Below are positions 22,601 to 34,600 of a DNA stretch of 59,185 nt, in pieces. Below the pieces are notes generated by a model. It was not told the origin of the DNA, ran no database searches, and saw only the letters and a list, made by a program, of their open reading frames with translations. Positions within the stretch are counted from its first letter, which is position 1; each line of letters opens with the position of its first letter. The position numbers and the translations under genes are program-made. The stretch comes from Perkinsus olseni (lineage: Eukaryota > Perkinsozoa > Perkinsida). The stretch spans positions 1 to 59,185 of the forward strand of contig JABANN010000158.1 in NCBI GenBank assembly GCA_013115125.1, written 5' to 3'.

Positions 22601-25600
22601 TATGAGCCACACTGTGCAGCTCCGCCACCGACGGGGACGGCAGGTTCACCGTCAAGAGACTGCCAGTCGCGGTGATGTTCGGAGCAGTAGCCGGTGTGTC
22701 AGGCTCAGCCGCACAGTAGGTCCCCAAGGCCCCCGAGTAAGGGCCCATGGGGTCCGAGCCATACGCCCCGCCAACCCCATTGCTGGCAGCGACCTTGACC
22801 ATTATGTAGCTAGCAGCAGTGCAGCTTATCGTCTGTGTTAACGTACTCGCTGCGACCGTCGAGTCGAGGCTGTAAGAGCCACCGCTGTCGACCGAAGTGT
22901 ACACGAAGAACTTTTGTATCGGCACTCCCCCGTTGCTTCCCGGGAACGTCCAGGCTACAGTCACGCTACCGTCAGTCGAAGTGCTCAGCACGGGCGCCGA
23001 GGGAGCGTCAGGCACGCCACCACACGCTAAGTCAAGGTGGCTGCTGTAGCCACCACAGCCATTCAGGCTGCATGCCCGGACCTTTACTCGGTATACATTG
23101 GCCGACGTCAGTCCACTGAGGACAGCTGACTGGCCGCTGCCGCTGATGATTAGCTTGTGCTCGACGGAAGGGTCCGAGGTGAGATCGATGTACACGACCT
23201 CAAAAGACACGACCGGGGCCGAGTTGGCCGCTGGCACCGCTGAACTCCACTCAATCTCAAGAGTCGTAGCGGTACCTCCGGCGAACTGCAATGACGATGG
23301 TGCAGTGGGAAGGTCCGAGACCATCAGCCTAGCAGTCGGGCTGGGAGCGCTCCAACCATTGACGTTAAAAGCGCGCGCCCTGATGCAGTAGACGACGCCT
23401 GCGGATAGTTGAGGGTAGTTGGTAGTAGTGAGCGCTAAGCTTCCGGCCAAACGAGCTGATATGAAGGTGTCGTTGCCGGCTACATTGCACGGGCGAATCA
23501 AGATTTGGTACTCGAGAACAGGCAGGCTGGAGGACTCTGCCGTGCCGTGGGCTACTGAGAGGCTGAGCGATGGTGTGACCTGGCCACTGATGAAGGTAGG
23601 GGCGGTTGGTATTGCACCAGGCGGCGAGCCCGCAGTGAAGGTGACGTTGGCCTCGGGGGCAAAGCTGGCATATGCGCCGTTGTACGCAACGACCTTGAAG
23701 GTGTAGCTGTGGCCGGGTCCAAGGCCTGTATGGACGTAGGAGATTACGCTTGGGCCGACCGTCTTGACGACGGTGAAGGGACCGCCGGAACCCTCGCGAA
23801 GCGACACTTCATACCTGCCGAACAGGGATTGAACAAGACGTGGGAGACGAGTAACACTAGACGGCAAGTGGCTGCTGCTCCTGGAAGGCACGCAGCGAGA
23901 CGGAACCCAGGAGGCCACTGAGTGGGCCAGTAATACTACCACAACTAATCTTCGATCACACGGGAGTTCTACCGATCACGAGTATCCAGCAGGCAAATTT
24001 GCGTCGAGTACGGCTAAGAGCTTCTCACCTGTCTAGCAGACAACCACTGCCCCCTGTTGAGCCGCTGGGTGTCCACGATATCCTCGCCGTGGTATCAGTC
24101 CGTTCGCTCGCAGTGACGCTATCGGGAGGGGATGGAGGCCCGCAGACTTGATAGTTCAACACAGGAGAGCTAGCGCCAGCACCAACTGCGTTCACGGCTT
24201 CGACGACGAACCTGACAATATACATCCGCATTGAAAGCCTCCAGTGATGCAAGCCCACCTGTAGTGCTTGCCTACGGTAAGGCCACTGCCGACCACCGTA
24301 GTGAGATCCGTCCCTCCGCTGTAAACACTGGTGGTGATATCGCCGAGGTTACCGTCATCCCTATACACTCGGTACTCCGTCAAAGCCATGCCTCCAGTAC
24401 TGTCAGGGGCAGTCCAGTGTAACTCTACAGCGCTGTCGGCTCCCGTCGGGGGTCCCACACTAGGCCGGGCCATCCTACCCGGAGCTACGCAGCAAGTCAC
24501 CGTGATGTACTGGTCCTTACTACTCTCCCCTACAGCATTGACAGCAGTGGCTCCGAATCTGTACGTCTCCGATGGCGTCAGGCCGGTGACCACAAAATCA
24601 GCAGCCGATGGATCCGAGCCGTCATATACCAGCACGTCCAAAGCCGTCGCCAAACCGCCTGCCGATCGATACAACTTGAAACCGGTCACGGGCAGGCCAG
24701 CGCTCGGCGCCATGACCGCTATAGTAGCGTTATAGACCCATCGAACCCTGACCGCCGAATCACCGAGGCGATCACTACTGTCGGCGTAGATGTCCAGCGT
24801 GTAGGGCTGCTGTGGCGCTGAGGCAGCGTGGATGTAGGACACAGGTGACCAACAACAGTCCACTACGTCGGCCAAGGCATTAGTCAGGGTTATATTATTG
24901 ACGCCTCGAACCCGGAAGCCATAGCGCAACCCCGGGGTGAGACCAGCCACGGGGGAGGTCAGCGTGGTCGGGCTCGCTACGGTGGTCCACTGGGAGCCTC
25001 CAAGTCCATCGTCCCGTTGAAGTTGGTAGTTCAAAATCGGCGACCCTCCAGTGGAGTTACTCGCCGTCCACTGTACCTCCATATACGTATCATTGCTGCT
25101 TACCCATTGGACAGGCCCAGGAGCACTGGGAACGCCAGCCGCGCGCGCCCAGATGATCGATGATGGAAGGCCCACTATAGAGGTATTCGCCGTCTGCTGT
25201 GTCTGGAAGTTGGCGCTCCTCACCTTAAGACAGTAGCCACCGGTGTCCCCTGCGTTGTAGTGGTAGCTTCTCACGTCCCCAACGACCTCCCCTACGACAT
25301 AGTAGGTCACCGAGTCGCACCAGTAAGATGCCTCCGACGCAGCGGCAAGGATTTGATAGCCGAGAATCGGACAAGCACTAGTCACCATCGTAGGAGGACT
25401 CCACGCCAGGGTGATTTGTCCAGATTCCCGCTGGCTCGGAGCAACATCGACCGGCGGTGGCGGCAGCTCGCATGCTCTGTACGTGGCTGTAGAGCCCCGG
25501 GCGCTCTCACCTACCACATTAACCACACCCATCTGGAAGCGATACTCGAATCCACCGCTGAGCCCGGCAGCGATGCACAGCGTAGGCGTTAGCGAGTCAC

Positions 25601-28600
25601 AGACCATCTGCGTAACTGCTCCTCCTCGACCGTCGTCCCGGTAGACACGGTAGCTAGTCAGGGGACTACCGCCATCATCAGACCCAGAGGCCCACTGGAG
25701 TGTGACAGAGCTCGCACTGGTACTGACCAACTCCAAGGCTGGCACCACTGGAGGGACCGTCGCGACATACTCGGCCTTCACCGAGGACCGTGTGCAGCTG
25801 CCCGACGGATATGCGCTGACTACATTGCAAGCCCCGACCTGGAAGTAGTACAGGGAGCCTGCGCTGAGGTAGAGCATCCCAGACACAGTGCCTCCGCCAA
25901 GCCACGCACGGGTCGTGATGGCCCCGGCAGTGGTACCATGGTAGACTTCATAGTGCGTGATAGAGCTTCCACCGTCATCAGAAGGTGCGTCCCAGGCGAA
26001 CGATATGTTCGTGCGAGATCTCGAGGCCACCCGAAGATTCGTCGGAGTGCCGGGCAACCCAGCAGCGATAACAGTAACGGTACCAGACTGCGCACCCTCG
26101 CCTGCCTCGTTCGACGCTGTCACCCAGTACGTGTACTCAGCGCCGGTAACTATACCGGTCCTATGCTCGGCGTAGCGCTGCGTTGCTGCTGCGTCATGGA
26201 CCACGAAAGGTGCCGCATTCCCAAGACTAGACCGCGCGTACACCTTGTAGCTGACCAGGGAGGCGCCATTGATCTGGGCCGGAGGGTTCCACGTAAGACC
26301 GACATAAGATCTGCTCGAGTTCGATCTGTCCAGGCCCGTCGGGGCGCTGGGTGGGAGCGCACAGTAGCCGGTAGCAACCGTGCTGTAATCCGACCATTGA
26401 ACGAGGTTCTCAGCCCGCACTCGGAAGGAATAAAGATTCCCTGTGGTGCAGCTGTCAAACACAGTGCTGACAGTTGTGGCACTTGTGGTAGCGATGAGCA
26501 CCCAATAGCCCAGGGCGTGGTCCTGGACCTCCACTTGATAGTGCAGCACCGCCAGCCCACCATCATCGGCCGGAACTGACCACCGGACCTCTATCTGTGT
26601 AGCAATGCTTCGGAGCAGCTGAACATTCTGCGGCGGCGAGGGTGCCTCAGCAGCGTACGCGCACACGTCGCTGCTTCTCGTACTGCTCTCCACCAACATA
26701 GCCCCTCCACCACCATCACCAACAGTCCCTTCATTATCAGCCGACACGACGAAGCAGTAGCGCTGACCAGCCACCAGACCGTCACTCAAGTCAACGTTAG
26801 CACTCGTGACCGTAGGAACCGTACTGGCTACCACACGGTCAACAGCCCCACCGTGGCCGTCGTCCATGAAGACAGTGTAGCTCTTGACGCTGCCACCACC
26901 AGATGAAGATGCCCAGCTCAGACCAATGGCCGTGCGGTTGCTAAAGGACACGATGGGAACTGACACGGCCGAAGGAGGGACTTGAGCCCACACAGCGGTC
27001 TCCTGCGTCCAGGTGGACAGGCCTCCGTTGCTGACCGACCGAACCTGCACGGTGTGACGAGACTCGGCCGTCAGGCTGGCGGCGGTGTAGGCCAATGAAG
27101 AGTCAACAGTGTGTTCAACACCATCCCAACGGACGATGTACCTGACACAACACCGCCCTTCACCGCCACAGGACAGTCGTCAACTCACGAAGCAATGGCG
27201 CAGCCTCCGTCGTCCAAAGGGCTCAGCCAAGCCACAGTTATCGAAGAGAGGCTCCTCGCCGAGATGTAGAGGCCCCTCGGGGCCTGCGGCGGTGCGCACG
27301 CCCACAGCGTCGTCGCTTCCGAGTGATTACCTACATAAGAGATAACAGTCCCGACAGACAACTGTTCACGTCCGGCTATTCACAAACGTACCAGTCCCTG
27401 CATCGTTCTTGGCAGCAACTCTGAAGCTATACTGCGCTCCCGCCGTCAGCATGGAAGCGACATAGCTCGTAATAGTGCCGGAATATACCTCCTCCCAAGT
27501 GCCGTTGTCACGCTGCAGCTCTAAACTGTAGCTGCGTACCTGCCAGGGCATTGGGAACCTCTAGGGAAGGGTAACCTGCCTCCTACCGTAGCTCCCTGAT
27601 CATCAGGCTCAGCCCACTGCAAGAAGGCAGACGTCCGCGTAGTGCTGGTACACAGCGGGGACGAGGGCGTACTCGGAGACCCTGCCGCCAGCAGAGGTGG
27701 TGAGGTCTGTGACGGGTGCCCAACACCAACAGCGTTCTCAGCTCGGATGGTGTACGTATAAGCAGCGCCTGCCATAGGAAAAATCGCAAATCATCAACAT
27801 TTGCCTTGAACAACCTCACCCGCAGTGACATCCCCATCCCTATACCGCAGCTGCATCGTGTCCTGTACCGCAGCCGAGGCGTCCAAGGGGACCATGACCA
27901 TCAACGGTGGGTGCAGCGACCCATCCGGCATCGTCGGGGCCGAGTTGTAGTAGTAGCCCTCCACGTAAACCCAGACGTAGAAGCTCTCGTTGTGGTGTAG
28001 CCCGCAGCCGGAAAGGCCAACGTTCTGCTGTACGTTGGTGACTAGCAGGCCGGATCTCTTGCAGTCCGTACCACCCAGGGCACCCTTGCCCATCCGGGCA
28101 TGGGACTCGGTCATAGCCGGAGAGCCCCCGTCAGCCTCAGACCTAACCACGAACACCCAAAGCCTTCCTCGCGCCATCTCTGGGACAAACGACACCGTGA
28201 AGCCATCAGTGGTAACCGCACCGGTGAGGTAAGGGTTAGTAGCAAACCTATTGGAAACGACGTTCGGTACGGCCACATCCAGGCGACTGAACTCTCCATC
28301 GGTCGCTCCGGTTGTCCCATCGTCAAGGTAAACATGGACAGTGTACAGCCCACCAGCCTGGTACGTTCCCAAGAACTGCCACGCTACCTGCACTCCCCCA
28401 GTGACGCCCACACCCTGGAAGACAGCAGTAGTGGCTCCTGGCGCCGTCGGCGGCGACACCGATTTCATCTGAGCGGCCGAGACCACTGCTCCCCGGAGGG
28501 ACACGATGCCCCAGGCCATGCCGCTGGACGATGGGGTGAAGGACATCGTTATAGCGGTAGTAGTAGGGGTACTCGTCAGCAGCGGGGCCTTGGAGAAGTC

Positions 28601-31600
28601 ATTGGACTTGCCGATGAAGACGGGTACGGCCTCGCTCAGCTGGCCACTGCCGCCAGCTAGCTCATCGTCAACATACACGAAGAGGGCGTACTTGGTGTTC
28701 CTGGTGAAGCCACAGCCAGTGAAGTTAACAGAAGTTACATGATTTGGCCAATGGCCCGTGCTGGCGATGGCTCCTCCAGTGATCTCGCACGTTGCTGCCA
28801 CAGTAGCCGCATAGATCTTCGGAGAGTCCCGGATGGCTCGAGCGTCGACCCGACTGGAGTTTGCCTCCTGGACCACATACGCCCAGAACTTGCCCACGGC
28901 CGCTGGGGTGAATTCGAAGTTAAAGCCATCGGGCGACGCAACGCTCGTCACCCGCGGGCCCAAGATGAAGCTGTTGGCAACCTCTACCGAGAAGTCAAGT
29001 TGGTCCAGCTCGCCGTCGAAGTCCAAGGTGCCCTCCTCAACGTAGGTGAGCAAGGTGTACTCCGTTCCATTGTGAAGGTCACAACCGGACAGCTCAACCA
29101 TCACGGACGTCAGCGACGGGCAGGCCTGGTCGAACTTCATGCAGCTGCCAACATGGCCTGTGGCCAAGTCCGATGAGCGCATCTCCCGTGGGCCGATTCG
29201 ACTGGCGTTGACCCGGGAAGCTATCTGCATCCAGTAGCGTCCCGCCTCTACACAAGCGAGCTCAACGTAAACACCGTCCGAGGAGGCCGGCCGTACCATC
29301 CTAGGCCGAACGTGGAAGGTATTGGATCGGCGTACAGTGAAGTCATTGGACCACCCAATTGTGCCGGCTGTCCCTCTGGCCTCTCCTGACAAGTAGACAA
29401 CCACGCTGTATCTACCATTGAACTCAGCCGTGCAGTTGTGAAGCTCCCATACAGTGTAGCTCGAGTTCGCCACCACCTCCGGGCCCCGAGTGCAGTTGTT
29501 GTCCGACTGGACCCCCGCCAAAGGGTTACTCCTTTCACTGAAGGCCATGGTACCAGACGCCGTTAGGCCCGATAACTTGTGGGCCTCGACGACCATGGCC
29601 CAGGCGTAGCCCGACCGAGCTGCCCAAAAACGTACTGTGGTGGAATTGAACCCGGCATCAGTTGAGGCATTGACCTGTGGCAGTCGGAGGAAGTGATTAT
29701 TAGTCCCCGGCGCCACAGTGAAGTCCAATGGCTCAGCGACCTCACCCAGAGTGTCACCAAAGGTACCAGAGGCGTAGACCAACAGCCTGTACTGCCTTCC
29801 ATGGACCAACCGGCAGTCCCTCATGGTGAAAATCTCTTCCACCTCGCCGAAGATACCAGCCCTCTCGAGTCTGCACTGCGTCCCGGCAGCAACTCCTGCT
29901 GAGCCGTTCATGATGGTCTCCTTAGTAACGGCCGTGTAACCGTCCCACACCACCGCCCAGATGTAGCCGGACCGGACGACCGTCACACCGAAGGTGACAA
30001 CATCACCGTCGGGCGTGGCGGCAATAAACGGCGTTCCCTGATAAAAGGAGTTCGCGGTCGTGTTGGTAAGGTTGAAGACACTAACCCCACTCTGATCAGT
30101 CACATTGACAATCGCCAGCTGGCCGTCCAAGTTGGCGCTGCTGGTCGCGTCAGACACATAGACCACCAGGTGATAGCTCCCGGTCACATTCAGTGAGCAG
30201 TTGGTGAGACTCCTAATAGTTTGGCTCGGAGCAATCGACGCTCCGTCGTAGTAGCAGCCCTCAGCCCCCACGCGACAGGTCAAGGCCTTGGCCGAGGCGG
30301 CGGTCTGGTTGTAGCGGCAGCCCTCCGGCACGATGAACATCCACAGCTTGCCAACTGTACCGACTCTCGTATCAACATCACAGCCAGCAGCAGTAACGTT
30401 GTAGACCTCCGGACCCGACCCCAGGAAATAATTGGAGCCCTTGGTCACGAAATCGATCTGCTCCAGAGTTCCATCGTCACCACCAAGAGTATCTTCTACA
30501 TACAGGTTAAGCGTGTACCTAGCCCTCTCACCAGACCACAGGCCACACCCACTGAAGACGTTGAGGCCCCCACTAAGGTTAGTAGCTGCAGTCACGCTGA
30601 TGCTCTGTCTATAGCATACCGTCGAGTAAAGCGGTGGCACGGCCTTCATCGTGGCTGGGGTGATGCGCTCCCGATCCTCTCTGAGGCTCACCACCATCCA
30701 CAGCATACCCGACCGGGCCGGGGCGACACCCTCAACTGTCACTGTGGTATTAGACGGTGGATTCGGCCAGATGTATGGTCCAGGTGGTCTGATGAAGCTG
30801 TTCGACTTGGGCGTTCGGAGGTGTACTCCTGGCAACCACAAAGAGCCATCGCCGTAACCGGACATGCTGGTCACGTAAACATAGAGGGCGTAGTCTCGGT
30901 CGTGTTGCATCTGGCAACCGGTAAGGTAGGCAGTCTCGTTCCCGACTGTCACCAATGCTCCAGCGATTCGACAGCCGACCCCTCCAGTGGCCCCGACGCC
31001 GGACATGACATCAGCGATGGTCGGCACAGCGGCGGTGTATCCACGGACCATCGCCCAATACAGTCCCGCCTCCTCGGCCGAGAAGCTGAACCCGAATCCA
31101 TCCGAGGTGACTGGTGTCACCACTCTCGGATGCGCCACAAATTTGTTAGAAGTACCGGCCACGACCATGAAAGACTGAGTGAAGGCCAGGCGGCCGTCGT
31201 GCAAGGCGTCCTGGGACTCCACGTAGACGGCAGCGACGTACTCGCCCGAGTGCTCCAACGAACAGTTGGTCAGCGTGATCTCAGTCAAATTGGTGACGAG
31301 AACTCCGCTCCGCCTACAATCCGTCGTATGGCCCACCCCATAAGTAGCATTCTTGACATTAGATATATCCACCAGGCCAACCGCGCTCGCCCGAACGATC
31401 GATATCCAGGCCTTACCAGTCCATGCATCGAGATCAGGCCCGCCTCCTCTCAACCACACCGGGTCAGTCGGCGCAGCCGTGAATTTGACCGTGACGCCAT
31501 CACGCGTGGCTGAGCTCGAAACCAGCGGGCCCACGACGAAGTCGAACGATGCTCCCGGCACGGCCACCTCAACAGCTGGCGACAGGCTGCCGTCCGACAG

Positions 31601-34600
31601 GCCATAGGAGTCCTCAACATACATGTAGAGATCGTAGCTCTTACCCTTCTCAAGGCTGCAGTTAAAAATGACGTACACGGGGTCCGCGCCGATGCTCATG
31701 TTATCATAGCGACAGCCCGGCCCACCTACCGCATAGGTGCCCGCCTTGACAGCCTGGGCGTCAACTGCGGGGCTGTCTATTTTGCTGACCACAGAAGCGT
31801 ACATGTAGCCAGCCGAGGTGTTAGCTTGGAAGCTGACTCTGAGCTCTCGCTCAGTGGGAGGGTTGTGGAGGTACGGTAGGGAGACGAAGGTGTTGGACGG
31901 TCCGAGGCCGAAGGTGACAGGTGGTGACACGGTACCGTCACCGAGACCAAGGGAGTCCTCCACGTAGACGAAGGCCGCATACCGATCACTTCGAGCCAAC
32001 GAACAACCCGTGATCGAGAGAACACTGGCCGTGGCACCAGTGACAGCCTGACCAGCTACCCCGCATTCTACCGGCTCCTGTGGACTGAGCTCTTGCCTCT
32101 TCAGCTGCTCCAGAGACACGCACGCCGAAGATTCCTCGGGGACCACTGCAGCCCACAATCGACCACTACCTACCACCGTGTAATTGAGCTCCACCCGACC
32201 GACCGTAGGGAAGTCAATAATGTTGGGATTGGCCAGGAAGAAGTTGGACGTGTTGTGAGGGGCGGTACGAAGAGCCAGCGGCTCGGACAAAGTCCCGTCA
32301 CCGTAGCCTCGGCCGTCCTCAACGTACACTACCGCCCAGTAGGCCACCCCAGGCGACAGGCCGCAGGTCCTCAGCGTTACAATCACATCCTCATCTGCGT
32401 TGACAGGTCGGTCGGAGAATCCACAAAGGGACCCTTGCGACAGCTTTACCCCATCTACCCTCCTGATGGTACTAACAGCTCCACCCTCTACAACCGAGAC
32501 CCAATATCTTCCCGTAAAGACCGGCGTAAAGGCCAGCTGGACCAAGTTCCATTGCGGGGTTGAGTACACCCTCGGACCGCGGTATCGGCTACTCTGGAAG
32601 ACGTTACTGGGCGGCACTGTGAACTTGAGCGGTGCACTCAGACTACCATCATTGCGGCCCAAGGCGTCCTCGATGTAGACGAAAAGCACGTAAGTTGCGG
32701 AGCCGTTGAAGTTGCAGTCGGTGAGGTTCCTGGTGGTCACATTCTGGACGACCCACAGGCCCTCCGTAGTAGTCCCACACTGGCCATGGCGCCTGTACCC
32801 GACCTTCACCGCAGTAGCGTTGACCTCAGCCATATGAGTCTCCGACACCACCTGAGGTCCGATATCAACAACCGTCTACGGACCACGTTGGCTACTTTCC
32901 TCAACCCCCAGCGAACGATATTGTCATAGCAATAACACCGATGAAAACTTGAAAGATTTTTCCGAAGTCACCCTGGCTGCTAGAAGAGTGTTATACTGGT
33001 TTGAACGCGCGCGGCATTCCAGCATTCCCCCACGATGACCCACCTGCAACCAAGCCTTGCCATTCCCAGCACTGGCGCCGAATCGAACCTCCACGCTGTC
33101 CGTGGTCACCCCAACCACTCTTGGGTCCTCCCAGAAGTAGCTCGATGTCCTCGTCAGAGGCACTGGACTGCCGGACCACAGAGCTCCATCGCCATCACCA
33201 CCATTTAGACCCTCCAGGTAGACATGGGCGAAGTACTGCTGTCCCGGCCTCATCTCGCACTGGTGGACCGCGACCCGAGTAACTTGCCCGCCGGACACCT
33301 GCCTCTTGGCTTCCCGACAGGCTTCCTGAGAATAGTCGCTTCCTCCAACGACGAAGGCAGCGGCGAAGGGACCCCCACCTGCGGCCAAGCTGGGTGCTTG
33401 TTCCGTCCATAGACAACATCGAAGGCCGTCTGTGTGCCGTGGGCTGCTGTAGTCAGCTGCAACCACACGTAGCCGTCCTCGGCTGGGGTAAGTTCCACAG
33501 TGAAGGTATGAGAGCTCGTCAAGCCTACAGCGATGCGCCCAGGTTCGATCCCCAGCGACGACATCATCGGACCACTTACCCACAAATACTGGAGAAGCCT
33601 GGAAGGCGTTGCTGATAGGATAGACCAGCTGACCATCTCGATAGACCCTGTAGCCGAGCACAGCAGACCCACAGTCATCACTGGCCGACGGCCAGCTTAT
33701 CTGAAACATTACACGCAAATTGTTTAAATCAGGACAGTCGAAAATCGCCAAGGGCCAGCGGTAGGGCACACAAATGCATCACCAGCTCGTATAACCAACC
33801 GTCACCTACATCTAGTGTCCACGGGCTGCCAGCAGTCTTGGTCGGTGCCGTCGATGGGCTGGCCGGCACACACCTCATCAGCGCTGTGAAGGCACTCGAG
33901 TTGGTTCCCTGTCCTCCGCCATTGTCCGCCCCAACCTTCCACCTGTAGTAGTTGCCGTCCAGCAGGCCGGTCGCGGTGTAGCTCAGCCCCGAGCCCTGGT
34001 AGGCCAGTGCGAACTCCCCACCCCTGCTGCCGTCGTCAATGTACAGTCTATAGGAGCTGGCACCAGCAGCCTCGTCCCAGCTCAGGCTCATCCTCCCACG
34101 ACTGCGGAGGTCCCTCACGTCCAGTGCGCTCGTCTCCACGTTATACTTGAGATCGAGGCCCGTCGGGGCCGCAGGTGGCTGGACGCAGACGAAAGCGGCA
34201 GCCGAGGAGTTGGCGCCCCATCCAGCCTGCGTGAAGGCCCCCGCAGTGAGCGAATATGCGACGCCCGTCTGACAGGGCAAAGTAGCCACTGTGGTGCCAG
34301 CTTCCACTATGCTACTGTACACCGTACAAGTGTCGTTCACGATTACCCTATAACCCAGTAAATACGACCCGCCATCGTCGGCCGGCTCGTCCCACTCAAC
34401 CACCGTCATCCCTTCACCGCCACTGGATGCTCTCACATTCCTCGGAGGGCTTGCCGTATCAGCCGCCATGCAGGACACAGGTATCGTGAAATTGCCCGTC
34501 CCCACAGCGTTCACAGCGGCAACCTTGATACGGTAGCTCCAGCCCTGGGTCAGCCCCGTTAGAGTAGCGGACAGGCCGGACTCGAACCTCGCTCGGCCGA

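Larger units (their letters stand above)
16617..27830 (-). other. FN3 block B, about 30 FN3 domains and C-terminal tail
   Basis: Tandem FN3 units such as IEVRWSVPADDGG, ISFAWDAPSDDGG, VTLQWASGSDDGG and ITVEWDHDGVDGG run to the C-terminus, interrupted by many introns of 39-121 nt, above all between 16.6 and 21.5 kb. The first unit is only the second half of an FN3 fold (AAYTYTIRAENAVGVG), fused directly to the end of the Cys-pair array. The last exon (16617-16777) encodes VTFTAQAENACGYGAA and a Cys-rich tail with no membrane anchor. Confidence 0.85.
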
